Shown here in pieces: positions 36,710 to 44,733 of a DNA stretch of 64,000 nucleotides. The stretch is taken from NCBI GenBank assembly GCA_963764315.1, contig CAVXSB010000002.1, positions 478,536 to 542,535 of the forward strand, given 5' to 3'. The notes beneath the pieces were generated by a model that was not told where the DNA came from, made no database searches, and saw only the letters and a list, made by a program, of their open reading frames with translations. The stretch comes from DATLWN01 sp963764315 (GTDB taxonomy: Bacteria > Pseudomonadota > Zetaproteobacteria > Mariprofundales > Mariprofundaceae). Made by a program: the position numbers and the translations under genes. The number at the start of each line of letters is the position of its first letter. Position 1 is the stretch's first letter.

Positions 36710-38216
36710 CTGCATCCTCCCGTGCATACAAGGCCCCGATGCGTCCGGCATAGGTCCTCCAGATGGTATCACGCCGCGGCCGGCCGGTGCCCGTCCATTG
36801 GCCGTTGGCGAGCGAAAACGGGGCATCGGCCAGCACCCAGCGGCGGATGCGCGCGTAATCGGGCAGGCGCGCATTGGCCTCGGCCACGGCCTGCGCCACG
36901 GTCTGAGCGATCCCCCCGGCCTCGGCCGCCATTCTGGGCACCAGCACCGCCACATTGAACGGTTGGGCCTCACCATAGACCACCGCCTGGGCGATCGCCC
37001 CCGTCACGGTGAGCTCGCGTTCGACCCATTCCGGGGCGATATTGCGCCCGAAGGCGGTGATGAAGATATGCTTCTTGCGCCCCGTGAGGTGCAGGAAACC
37101 CTCGTCATCCAGGTGGCCGATATCGCCCGTCGGCCAGAAACGGCCCGGCTTCGCTTCCCCGTCACCCAGGTAACCCGAAAACAGGCTGCCGCCGACCTCG
37201 ATCTCCCCATCGGCGGCAAAGCGCAGCCGCACATGAGGCAGCGGCCTGCCCACCGTGCCGGGCTTGCTATCCCCCGGCCTGTTGACGGCCACCACGCTCG
37301 CCGCCTCGGACAGACCATAGCCCTCGTACACCGGCAAGCCCAGCTGCCCGGCCTGCGCCAGCAGGTGCGGCGATACGGGCGCCCCACCGACGGCGATGAA
37401 GCGCAGCGCCTCCGGCTTCGGCATGCCCCGGCCGACGGCGGAGACCAGGGCCAGCAGCATCTGCGGGATCATGATGCAGGTGCTGGCCCGGTGACGGGAC
37501 AGTGCCTGCACGAAGTTCGGCACATCCAGCTCCGAGGCACCGCGCAGACCCAGAGACGCGAGGCCGGGCAATACCACAGTGGCGCCGCTCATCAGGCCGG
37601 CATACATGCCGCCGACATTCTCCAGCAGCGTGGCATACGGCAGCAGGCTCAGATGACGATCGGCGGCCACGGCGCCCGAAGCCTCGGCCAGCGAGTGCGC
37701 CACCTGCTCCATGGCCTGCTGGCTCAGGCACACGCCCTTCGGCTCGCCGGTGGTGCCGGAGGTGAAGGTCACCTTGGCCACCCCGCGCGGGATGTGTGGG
37801 CGGGCATGCCCGATGCCGATCTGCTGCAGGACAAGCCCGGCATAGGCCCAGTCATCCAGGCGCACATGCGGCAGCCCAAAGCCGTCGAGCAATGTCGACA
37901 GGCGCTCGGCGGCATCGGTCAGCAGCGTGTCCACGCCGGTGGAGGCCAGCAGATGTCGGGTCTGTTCGGCGGAGAAGAAGGGTGGAATGGGCACGCAGGG
38001 GACACCGGCGGAGATGCAGGCCAGGTCGGCCACGGCACAGGCCGGGCCGTTGTCGGTGAGGATGGCCACGCCGCGCGCTCCACGCAGCCTCTCGGCCAGG
38101 TCGGCCACGGCCGCAGGCAACTGGCCGTAGCTCAGTGCCGCATGCTCTCCCTCCAGGGCGATGCGATTCGGGGATGCGGCGGCATGGTGATCCACCGCAT
38201 CGATAACACGACTCAT
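36696..38216 (-). CDS. AMP-dependent acyl synthetase/ligase
   Basis: A 506-residue adenylate-forming enzyme. Motifs: VTFTSGTTGEPKGV (P-loop), YEGYGLSEAASVVA, and PTGDIGHLDDEGFLHLTGRKKHIFITAFGRNIAPEWVE. It should activate a carboxylic acid, most likely a fatty acid, to an acyl-AMP. The C-terminal catalytic Lys context of acyl-CoA synthetases is replaced by TGTGRPRRD, which suggests the second half-reaction or acceptor is not standard CoA. It starts 2 bases after the GNAT-like gene and overlaps the oxidase gene. Confidence 0.9.
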   Translation of the reverse strand: MSRVIDAVDHHAAASPNRIALEGEHAALSYGQLPAAVADLAERLRGARGVAILTDNGPACAVADLACISAGVPCVPIPPFFSAEQTRHLLASTGVDTLLTDAAERLSTLLDGFGLPHVRLDDWAYAGLVLQQIGIGHARPHIPRGVAKVTFTSGTTGEPKGVCLSQQAMEQVAHSLAEASGAVAADRHLSLLPYATLLENVGGMYAGLMSGATVVLPGLASLGLRGASELDVPNFVQALSRHRASTCIMIPQMLLALVSAVGRGMPKPEALRFIAVGGAPVSPHLLAQAGQLGLPVYEGYGLSEAASVVAVNRPGDSKPGTVGRPLPHVRLRFAADGEIEVGGSLFSGYLGDGEAKPGRFWPTGDIGHLDDEGFLHLTGRKKHIFITAFGRNIAPEWVERELTVTGAIAQAVVYGEAQPFNVAVLVPRMAAEAGGIAQTVAQAVAEANARLPDYARIRRWVLADAPFSLANGQWTGTGRPRRDTIWRTYAGRIGALYAREDADVIL

Positions 38217-38218
38217 GA

Positions 38219-38845
38219 CTAGGCCCGCTTGGCCAGCAACTGCCCCTGATCTAGGGCATCCTGCCAAGTATCGATCAACAGGCGGCGCAGCAGGTCCAGG
38301 GAGGCAAAGCCCTGGCGGATATCGCCGCCCATGACGAGCGGCTGGCCGGCATAATAGCTGCCCCAGTTTTCCATTTCCCCGGTTGGCAGGAGCGCCGGGT
38401 CAGCATCGGCCAGCTCGACCGGCTCCAGGCCCAGGCGGCCGAAGGCGTTGCGTAGCATGGGCACGCCGGTGAACACCACCCAGCGGTAGCCGGCGCTGTA
38501 CAGGAAAGCGGTCAGGATGATGATGGCGGCGCGAGCCCCTCCCGGCGCAGCATCGGCCAGGTTCCCCACCTCGACGATATCCTGACGGCGCACCGGCTGG
38601 CCGACCTTCGCGGACAGTACCTGCTCGATAGGGGCATCGAGGTAATGCTCCAGATACAGCGGATGGCTTGCCCCATCGCGGTAACCGACGATGGCCACCA
38701 GATCGTCCTGGAGGGTTTTGAGGCGAATCAAATGGGGCATGAAGTGCTCGATGCGGGCCCTATAGACATCATGGAAGGTCGCGCGGATAAAATCCTCGGC
38801 CTCGGTGCGGTCCACATGGTGAGGTTCAATGATGTCCAGCCGCAT
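38219..38845 (-). CDS. Thermostable-hemolysin family, GNAT-like acyltransferase fold
   Basis: A 208-residue protein of the thermostable hemolysin (delta-VPH) family, PF12261 by memory. The pattern IVEVGNLADA...LILTAFLYSAGYRWVVFTGVPMLRNAFGRLGLEPVELADADPALL resembles autoinducer-synthase and GNAT acyltransferases more than a toxin, and there is no signal peptide. It heads the six-gene cluster. GGGAGTGG serves as ribosome site and may be masked by a hairpin (38851-38876). The hemolysin name probably misleads; transfer of the activated acyl group is my inference. Confidence 0.85.
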   Translation of the reverse strand: MRLDIIEPHHVDRTEAEDFIRATFHDVYRARIEHFMPHLIRLKTLQDDLVAIVGYRDGASHPLYLEHYLDAPIEQVLSAKVGQPVRRQDIVEVGNLADAAPGGARAAIIILTAFLYSAGYRWVVFTGVPMLRNAFGRLGLEPVELADADPALLPTGEMENWGSYYAGQPLVMGGDIRQGFASLDLLRRLLIDTWQDALDQGQLLAKRA

Positions 38846-38850
38846 ATAGC

Positions 38851-38876
38851 CACTCCCGGTAAAGATCTAGGGAGTG
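38851..38876 (-). promoter_or_regulatory. Hairpin that can mask the cluster's first ribosome site
   Basis: Seven-base inverted arms (38851-38857 and 38870-38876) around 12 bases. In the transcript the second arm contains the GGGAG ribosome site of the gene starting at 38845, so folding would reduce translation. AT-rich sequence with CATAAT just upstream is a possible -10. Confidence 0.4.
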
Positions 38877-38931
38877 ATTATTATGGACTTTATGAAATGA
38901 GCCTGAACATGGCCGGCCGGAGAAAAACGGC

Positions 38932-39525
38932 TCAGTTGTCTCGCATCATCAGCTCGTGTTCACTCAGCGAGCGCTCGAATGCCGGACGCCCGAACAGCCC
39001 CTTCATATAGCGTTCGAGATTACGCATACGGGCCGTGTCCGCCCCCACCGAGGGCAGGCGCCACAGGATCGGGGCGATAGTGACATCGGCCAGCGAATAG
39101 GTCTCTCCGACGAAATGTTCCTGGCGCGCCAGATAGCTGTCCAGAGTCTCCAGCCAGGAGCGCAGCTTCTTCATCTGCTCGGTCTTGCGCTTGACGCGCT
39201 CGATGCTGTCGTACAGCGGGTACAGCTCCTGCTCGATACGCATCACGGCCAGGCGCATCTGCGCCCGCTCGGCCGGGGAGCCTGGCTTCAGCGGCGGATG
39301 CGGATAACGATCGTCCAGGTATTCGCAAACCACGGAGGCCTCGAAGAACACGATGTCGCGATCGACCACAGTCGGCAAGCGACCGTACGGATTGAGCTGC
39401 AAGAGCTCGGCCGGCAAATGCTCGGGATCGACGTCGATGATCTTGGTCGGCAGTTCCTTCTCGGCCAGAACAATGCGGGTGCGGTGCGAGTCGGGGCTCG
39501 CCGGGCTCGAGAACAGCTTGATCAT
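38932..39525 (-). CDS. sspA: Stringent starvation protein A (GST fold)
   Basis: A 197-residue RNA-polymerase-associated protein of the glutathione-transferase fold, an SspA by resemblance: FSSPASPDSHRTRIVLAEK, LNPYGRLPTVVDRDIVFFEASVVCEYLDDRYPHPPL, and YSLADVTIAPILWRLPSVG. Like other SspA proteins it lacks the usual GST catalytic residue and probably has no transferase activity. The GGAGG in front of ATG 39525 fixes the start. sspB is not adjacent, and the usual petABC neighbour is 9 kb away. Confidence 0.9.
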   Translation of the reverse strand: MIKLFSSPASPDSHRTRIVLAEKELPTKIIDVDPEHLPAELLQLNPYGRLPTVVDRDIVFFEASVVCEYLDDRYPHPPLKPGSPAERAQMRLAVMRIEQELYPLYDSIERVKRKTEQMKKLRSWLETLDSYLARQEHFVGETYSLADVTIAPILWRLPSVGADTARMRNLERYMKGLFGRPAFERSLSEHELMMRDN

Positions 39526-39617
39526 CAAAACCTCCAAAAGACCGCTGCAGGGGGAAGCGGGGCGGCGCATTATAGCGTTTTCCGCTTAAAAATAAAGACT
39601 TATGGTGGGTTGATAGT

Positions 39618-40748
39618 CTAGTGCTCGGTTTCGCCACCATCGCGGCGGATTCCCATCAGCTGAGCATGGATAAAATCGTCGATTTCGCCATCCAGAAAGG
39701 CCTGCGTATTGCCCGTTTCCATGCCCGTGCGCAGGTCCTTGATGCGGGACTGATCGAGCACGTAGGAGCGGATCTGATGCCCCCAGCCGATGTCGGTCTT
39801 GGTATCCTCGAGGGCCTGCTTCTCGGCGGTGCGCTTCTCCAACTCATGCTCGTACAGGCGTGCCTGCAGCATCTTCCAGGCTGTGGCTCGGTTCTTGTGC
39901 TGCGAACGATCGTTCTGACACTGCACGACAATACCGGTCGGCATATGCGTCAGGCGGATGGCCGAATCGGTCTTGTTCACATGCTGGCCGCCGGCGCCGG
40001 AGGCGCGGTAGGTGTCGGTGCGCACATCCGCCTCGTTGATGTCGATCTCGATCTCGCGCTCGATATCCGGATAGACGAACACCGAGGCGAACGAGGTGTG
40101 GCGGCGGTTGCCGGAATCGAACGGCGACTTGCGCACCAGTCGGTGCACGCCGATCTCCGCCTTCAGATAGCCGTAGGCATACTCGCCCTTCACCGACACT
40201 GTGGCCGACTTGATGCCAGCACCATCGCCTTCGGTACATTCCATCAGCTCGGCCTTGAAACCATGCTTCTCGGCCCAACGCAGGTACATGCGCAGCAGCA
40301 TCTCCGCCCAGTCCTGGGCCTCGGTGCCGCCGGAGCCGGCATTGATGTCGAGAAAGGCCGATTCTGCATCGTTCTCGCCGCCCAGCATGCGCGCCAGTTC
40401 CAATTTCTCGATGACCGACTCGACCTCGGTCAGGCCCTGCGCCGCTTCCGCCTGCGAGTCGGTATCCCCCTCGTCGGCGCCCAGCTCGAACAGCGTCGTC
40501 TGATCATCGAGCCTGGATTCGGCGTCATTGAAGGTCTTGAGCAGACGCTCCAGGCGCGTGCGCTCCTGCATCAGGCGCTGGGCCTCTTCCGGATGGTTCC
40601 AGAGGTTGGGATCCTCGATACGCGCGTTCAGCTCGCGCAGCTCATCCTGCTTGGTCTCGACGTCAAAGGGACCTCCGCAGCGCTTCAGGCGTACCGAGAA
40701 GTCCTCGGCGCGCGTGCGGAAACCTGCGATTTGATCTTCGATGCCCAT
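39618..40748 (-). CDS. prfB: Peptide chain release factor 2
   Basis: Recognises UGA and UAA stops and releases the peptide. 376 residues with the tripeptide anticodon in LVRKSPFDSGNRRHTS and catalytic GGQ in RASGAGGQHVNKTDS. It reads in one frame from ATG 40748 (GGAG 6 bases upstream), so no programmed +1 shift is needed, yet a full copy of the shift signal sits in the expected place near codon 28 (40662-40676). The N-terminus up to there (MGIEDQIAGFRTRAEDFSV) is the RF2 type. It is upstream of sspA instead of lysS. Confidence 0.95.
   Translation of the reverse strand: MGIEDQIAGFRTRAEDFSVRLKRCGGPFDVETKQDELRELNARIEDPNLWNHPEEAQRLMQERTRLERLLKTFNDAESRLDDQTTLFELGADEGDTDSQAEAAQGLTEVESVIEKLELARMLGGENDAESAFLDINAGSGGTEAQDWAEMLLRMYLRWAEKHGFKAELMECTEGDGAGIKSATVSVKGEYAYGYLKAEIGVHRLVRKSPFDSGNRRHTSFASVFVYPDIEREIEIDINEADVRTDTYRASGAGGQHVNKTDSAIRLTHMPTGIVVQCQNDRSQHKNRATAWKMLQARLYEHELEKRTAEKQALEDTKTDIGWGHQIRSYVLDQSRIKDLRTGMETGNTQAFLDGEIDDFIHAQLMGIRRDGGETEH
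40662..40676 (-). other. Relic of the prfB programmed-frameshift signal
   Basis: Minus strand GGAGG-TCC-CTTTGAC: an internal Shine-Dalgarno, three bases, then the slippery CTT-TGA-C, the spacing seen in E. coli prfB. Here the main frame reads CCC-TTT-GAC, so the TGA is out of frame and is not met. Confidence 0.65.
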
Positions 40749-40964
40749 CGTCAACTCCAGTGAACGTCCCGATTTGGGGACCAGCAAGGTACCGATCCCG
40801 CCAACCAAATCAAGAGAGCCACACAGGCGAATGATAGCCCGGCCATAAGGGGCCGGCTCACGCGTATCATGGCCAAATCATCTTGGTAGGACATTGTGCA
40901 CTGGCAACTTCATATAAACTCCAACAGGATAAGCGAGCATTGCATCGCATCCAGGAGCACGCAC

Positions 40965-42041
40965 ATGGGAAATATACTCTATACCCCCTTTCGCCTCGGC
41001 AATATCGAGCTGCAGAACCATCTGGTCATGTCACCGATGACGCGCAACCGCGCGATCGGCAATATTCCCAACGATCTCATGGTCGAGTACTACGCTCAGC
41101 GGTCCTCCGCCGGCTTCATCATCACCGAAGGCACCTCGCCCTCGCCGAACGGCCTGGGGTATCCGCGTATCCCCGGCATCTTCTCTGAGGCGCAGACGAA
41201 GGCGTGGGCGCCCATCGCCGATGCCGCACACGCCGGCGGCGCGAAGATTTTCATGCAGCTGATGCACACGGGGCGCATTGGCCACCCACTGAACCTGCCG
41301 GCAGGGGCGCACGTGCTGGCGCCGTCGGCGGTCGCCGCTGCGGGCGAGATGTACACGGATGCCGAGGGGCCACAGCCCCACCCGGTGCCCACTGCCATGA
41401 GCGCAGAGGATATCGAGGATGCAAAACAGGAATACGTGCAGGCGGCAATGAACGCCATCGCCGCGGGCTTTGACGGCATCGAGTTGCACGGTGCCAATGG
41501 TTATCTGCTCGAGCAGTTCATTCGCCCCAATACCAATCTTCGCACCGACGCATACGGCGGCGACATCGAGAACCGGGCCCGGTTCGTCCTGGAGGTCGCC
41601 GCCAGCGTCTGTGAGGCCATCGGCAAGGACAAGGTCGGCATTCGTCTGTCGCCCTTTGGCATATTCAACGACATGCCGCCATACGACGAGATGGAAGCGG
41701 ACTACGCCTTCCTCACGGAAAAACTCGATGCCCTCGGCCTGACGTATCTCCACATCGTCGATCATTCCTCGATGGGTGCGCCCACGGTGCCGGACAGCAT
41801 GAAGGCGACCATGCGGCGTTTGTTCAAGCGCACGCTGATCCTTTCCGGTGGTTACAATGCCGACCAGGCCGAAAGCGACCTTGCAGCCGGCAAGGGTGAC
41901 CTGATCGCCGTCGGGCGCCCATTCCTGGCCAATCCGGACCTTCCTGCCCGCTGGAAGGCATCCGTTGCCTTGAATGAACCGGACTTCGATACCTTCTACA
42001 CCCCCGGAGAGAAGGGCTACACGGACTATCCCCTGCGATGA
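40965..42041 (+). CDS. Old yellow enzyme family alkene reductase
   Basis: A 358-residue FMN-dependent NAD(P)H:alkene reductase of the NemA class. Landmarks: TPFRLGNIELQNHLVMSPMTRNRA (FMN contact), FMQLMHTGRIGHP, the substrate-binding pair in ELHGANGYLLEQFIRPNTNLRTDAYGG, and VGRPFLANPDLPARW. It reduces activated double bonds, e.g. nitrate esters, maleimides or alpha,beta-unsaturated carbonyls, as a detoxification step. AGGAG fixes ATG 40965. It faces away from prfB and runs toward recJ. Confidence 0.92.
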   Translation: MGNILYTPFRLGNIELQNHLVMSPMTRNRAIGNIPNDLMVEYYAQRSSAGFIITEGTSPSPNGLGYPRIPGIFSEAQTKAWAPIADAAHAGGAKIFMQLMHTGRIGHPLNLPAGAHVLAPSAVAAAGEMYTDAEGPQPHPVPTAMSAEDIEDAKQEYVQAAMNAIAAGFDGIELHGANGYLLEQFIRPNTNLRTDAYGGDIENRARFVLEVAASVCEAIGKDKVGIRLSPFGIFNDMPPYDEMEADYAFLTEKLDALGLTYLHIVDHSSMGAPTVPDSMKATMRRLFKRTLILSGGYNADQAESDLAAGKGDLIAVGRPFLANPDLPARWKASVALNEPDFDTFYTPGEKGYTDYPLR

Positions 42042-42052
42042 AACGCGCGCGC

Positions 42053-43759
42053 TCAGCCCTCGCTTAACGCGTCCTCGACGACGAACTGCACGGCGCCGTT
42101 ACCGCGCCACTCGTCGAGCTTGAGCTGGCCGACCACCGACACGACCGAGCCCGGCCGCAAGGCCTCGTCCATCGTCCCGATGCCGAACACCACGGCATCG
42201 CACAGGCCGCTGTGCGCCGCCGGCTGCTGCAGGCGCAGGCGCACCACGCCACCTTTCATGTCGCGCCGATCAACGATCTGCACCCCTTGGAGCAGCCACT
42301 GGCAGGCCGGATTACCCTGCCCCAGCGGCTCGAAGCGGATCAGGCGTTCGGCCAGTCCCGCATGCAGCGCATCCAGGCCCAGCTGGCCATCCACGGCAAG
42401 CTCCGGATGCCTAGCCGCATCGCCCCCCTGTGCGGCCACCGCCCGGCCGAAGGCGGCGACGAAATCATCCCAGGCTCCCTCCCGCACGGTGCCGCCGCCG
42501 GCGCCGGCATGGCCGCCGAAGCCATCCAGCGCGGCGGCGCAGTCGTTCAGCAGATCCCCGACATGAAAGCCCGGGCGGCCGCGTAGCGACACGCGAATAC
42601 GTCCGTCGGGGGTGACGAAGCCGACGGCCGCCGGGCGGTTGTGCTTGCGCGCCAGGCGTCCGGCGGCGAGGCCGACAACGCCGGCATGCCAGGCCGCATC
42701 AAAGACGGCCAGCACCTCGGAATCGGCGAGCTTCGCCTCCGCCTGCTTGAACACCCCAGCCTCGACCTGGCGGCGCTGTTTGTTGCTCTCGTCCAGCACG
42801 GATGCCAGCCGTTCAGCCTCCTGAAGCTCCTGCGTGGACAGCAGCCGCATCGCCTCTTCGCCGTGGCGCATGCGCCCGGCGGCATTGATGCGCGGTGCGA
42901 TGTGGAAGCCGATGGTTTCGGTGCTGACCGCCGCCTTGATGCGGGCCACAGCCAGCAGTGCGGCCATGCCCGTGGACGGCTGCGCATTCAACTGCGCCAG
43001 CCCGTGATACACGAGGATACGGTTGACCCCGGAGAGACGCATGACATCGGCGACCGTCGCGACGGCCACACGGTCGAGCAGCCGGCGCAGATCGAAAGCA
43101 GGCGCGTGGCCCGCCTCCTTCAACCGTTTCCACGTGGCCACGAGCAGGAAGAAGGCCACGCCGGTGCCGCAAAGCAGCCGCCCCGCAAAGCCGCAGTCCG
43201 CACGCGCAGGATTCAGCAGCGCAAACGCCTCGGGCAGATCGCTTTCGGGCAGATGATGGTCGGTGACGATCAGATCCAGCCCCAGCCTTGTCGCCTCGCG
43301 GCAGGCCGTAAAACAAGTGGTGCCGGTATCGACGCTGATGCCGAGCATGGCACCGGCGGCATGCGCCTCGGCCAGCGGCTCCACGCCGATGCCATGACCA
43401 TCGTCGGCCCGGTGCGGGATGGAGGATGTCACATGCGCACCGGCGGCACGCAGGGCCTCGACGAGGATGGCCGTGCCCGAGACGCCGTCGCAGTCGAAGT
43501 CGCCGAAGATATGGATATGCTCGCCGTCGATGATGGCCTGCGCCACACGGTCCGCGGCCTTCGGCATGTCGCGCATCTCGTCCGGATCGGGCAGATCAGC
43601 CAGCCTCGGGGAAAAGTAAGGGTCGGACTCATGCAGGCTGCGGTTGGCCAAGAGCCCCTGCCAGGCGATCAGGGGATCGGCGGCAGCCAGTGGGCCATGG
43701 CGCCAGACCAGGCGCCGCCCCCTGAGGCTCAATGTCTGGGGAAGCCCATCGTCATTCAT
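42053..43759 (-). CDS. recJ: Single-stranded-DNA-specific exonuclease RecJ
   Basis: 5'-3' single-strand exonuclease for recombination and mismatch repair. 568 residues. DHH-family metal motifs are intact: IFGDFDCDGVSGTAI, SVDTG, and IVTDHHLPESDLP with the DHH; then INAAGRMRHGEEAMRLL and the DHHA1 end FGGHAGAGG. The OB-fold C-terminal domain follows. ATG 43759 overlaps the upstream stop by ATGA; without this start the frame would run into the neighbouring gene. Confidence 0.95.
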   Translation of the reverse strand: MNDDGLPQTLSLRGRRLVWRHGPLAAADPLIAWQGLLANRSLHESDPYFSPRLADLPDPDEMRDMPKAADRVAQAIIDGEHIHIFGDFDCDGVSGTAILVEALRAAGAHVTSSIPHRADDGHGIGVEPLAEAHAAGAMLGISVDTGTTCFTACREATRLGLDLIVTDHHLPESDLPEAFALLNPARADCGFAGRLLCGTGVAFFLLVATWKRLKEAGHAPAFDLRRLLDRVAVATVADVMRLSGVNRILVYHGLAQLNAQPSTGMAALLAVARIKAAVSTETIGFHIAPRINAAGRMRHGEEAMRLLSTQELQEAERLASVLDESNKQRRQVEAGVFKQAEAKLADSEVLAVFDAAWHAGVVGLAAGRLARKHNRPAAVGFVTPDGRIRVSLRGRPGFHVGDLLNDCAAALDGFGGHAGAGGGTVREGAWDDFVAAFGRAVAAQGGDAARHPELAVDGQLGLDALHAGLAERLIRFEPLGQGNPACQWLLQGVQIVDRRDMKGGVVRLRLQQPAAHSGLCDAVVFGIGTMDEALRPGSVVSVVGQLKLDEWRGNGAVQFVVEDALSEG

Positions 43760-44733
43760 CCCCCACCCCCCGAGATACCGGCGACCCCGCGCATGCGCCG
43801 CAACAGCGCATCGAATGCCGTCACGTTTCGCGGCCTCCACGGCCTGCGCCCGAAGCGGGGCAGCGCCCGCGTGTCGCCGAGCACCGCATGCCGCTCCCCG
43901 GCGAGCAGCCAATGGCGCGGGAAGCGCTGATGCTCCAGATGGGCCTCGACCGCGGCCGCCCCCATGATCGCCACCGGAAGCATTCCCCCGGCATCGTGCG
44001 CACTGGCGCGAATCAGCGTATCGACGGCGATGGGCGTGGGGCGGTCCAACTGCGGCGACGGCAGCAGCGACGGAGCCCACATCCATACCCCCATGACATC
44101 CGGCAACCCGGCCTTCCGCCGGCGCGGGGAGGGCTGGGAAGCCAGCAGCATCTGCATCTCGGCGCACAGGCGCATCAACCGCCCGCCGTCGGTCCCTGGC
44201 GGATGGCGATTGGGCAGCACATGCCCGGCCACGCGCGCGAAGCTTGCGGGGCTGGCATCCCAGGCCGTGTCCGAAATCGCAAGTATGCAGGCATCGCGGA
44301 TCAGCAGCGTGAAGCCGTCCCCGGCCAGCATCGGTTGCAGCGTCTCGACCAGCCATTCGGCATCGGCGGTATCCCAGGCGAATATGTCCTGGGGCATGAT
44401 GTGTACGCTGTCCCGGCCCAGACGGCCGGCGAAGGGCGAAAACAGCCAGGCCTGGCGGGCGCTAGCCGGAATGGCATCGCCCATGGCCGCGGCCAGCAAT
44501 GATGCGGCGCCACCGACGGCACCGATCATCGCCGCATACCATTCGATCGGGGCCAGTACCGGTGCCTCGGCCCAGATCTTGGCAGCGCGGGCAAGCCTTG
44601 GGGCGGCGAATCGGAGAGCCGGATGCAGCGCATATTCATGTCCACCGGCATCCCCGGCAGGGATCAACGCGTCCGGGATCAGCAACAGCCTTGTATCTTG
44701 GGTCGGAGGTGAATTCCCGCCGGTGCCGGGCAT
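43756..44733 (-). CDS. Phosphoglycerate-mutase-like protein found upstream of recJ (COG4255-type)
   Basis: A 325-residue protein of the family often annotated as cofactor-independent phosphoglycerate mutase homologue next to recJ. It has the start LLLIPDALIPAG, the centre HIMPQDIFAWDTADAEWLVETLQPML, and the hallmark RLMRLCAEMQMLLASQP followed by VMGVWMWAPS. No alkaline-phosphatase-type metal motifs are obvious, so the enzyme name is doubtful. It shares one base with the thrC stop and overlaps recJ by ATGA. Confidence 0.75.
   Translation of the reverse strand: MPGTGGNSPPTQDTRLLLIPDALIPAGDAGGHEYALHPALRFAAPRLARAAKIWAEAPVLAPIEWYAAMIGAVGGAASLLAAAMGDAIPASARQAWLFSPFAGRLGRDSVHIMPQDIFAWDTADAEWLVETLQPMLAGDGFTLLIRDACILAISDTAWDASPASFARVAGHVLPNRHPPGTDGGRLMRLCAEMQMLLASQPSPRRRKAGLPDVMGVWMWAPSLLPSPQLDRPTPIAVDTLIRASAHDAGGMLPVAIMGAAAVEAHLEHQRFPRHWLLAGERHAVLGDTRALPRFGRRPWRPRNVTAFDALLRRMRGVAGISGGGG

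Noticed and set aside
38219..38845. Calling the first cluster gene a secreted hemolysin
   Set aside because: No signal peptide or membrane-active region; the fold pattern is GNAT-like and the context is biosynthetic.
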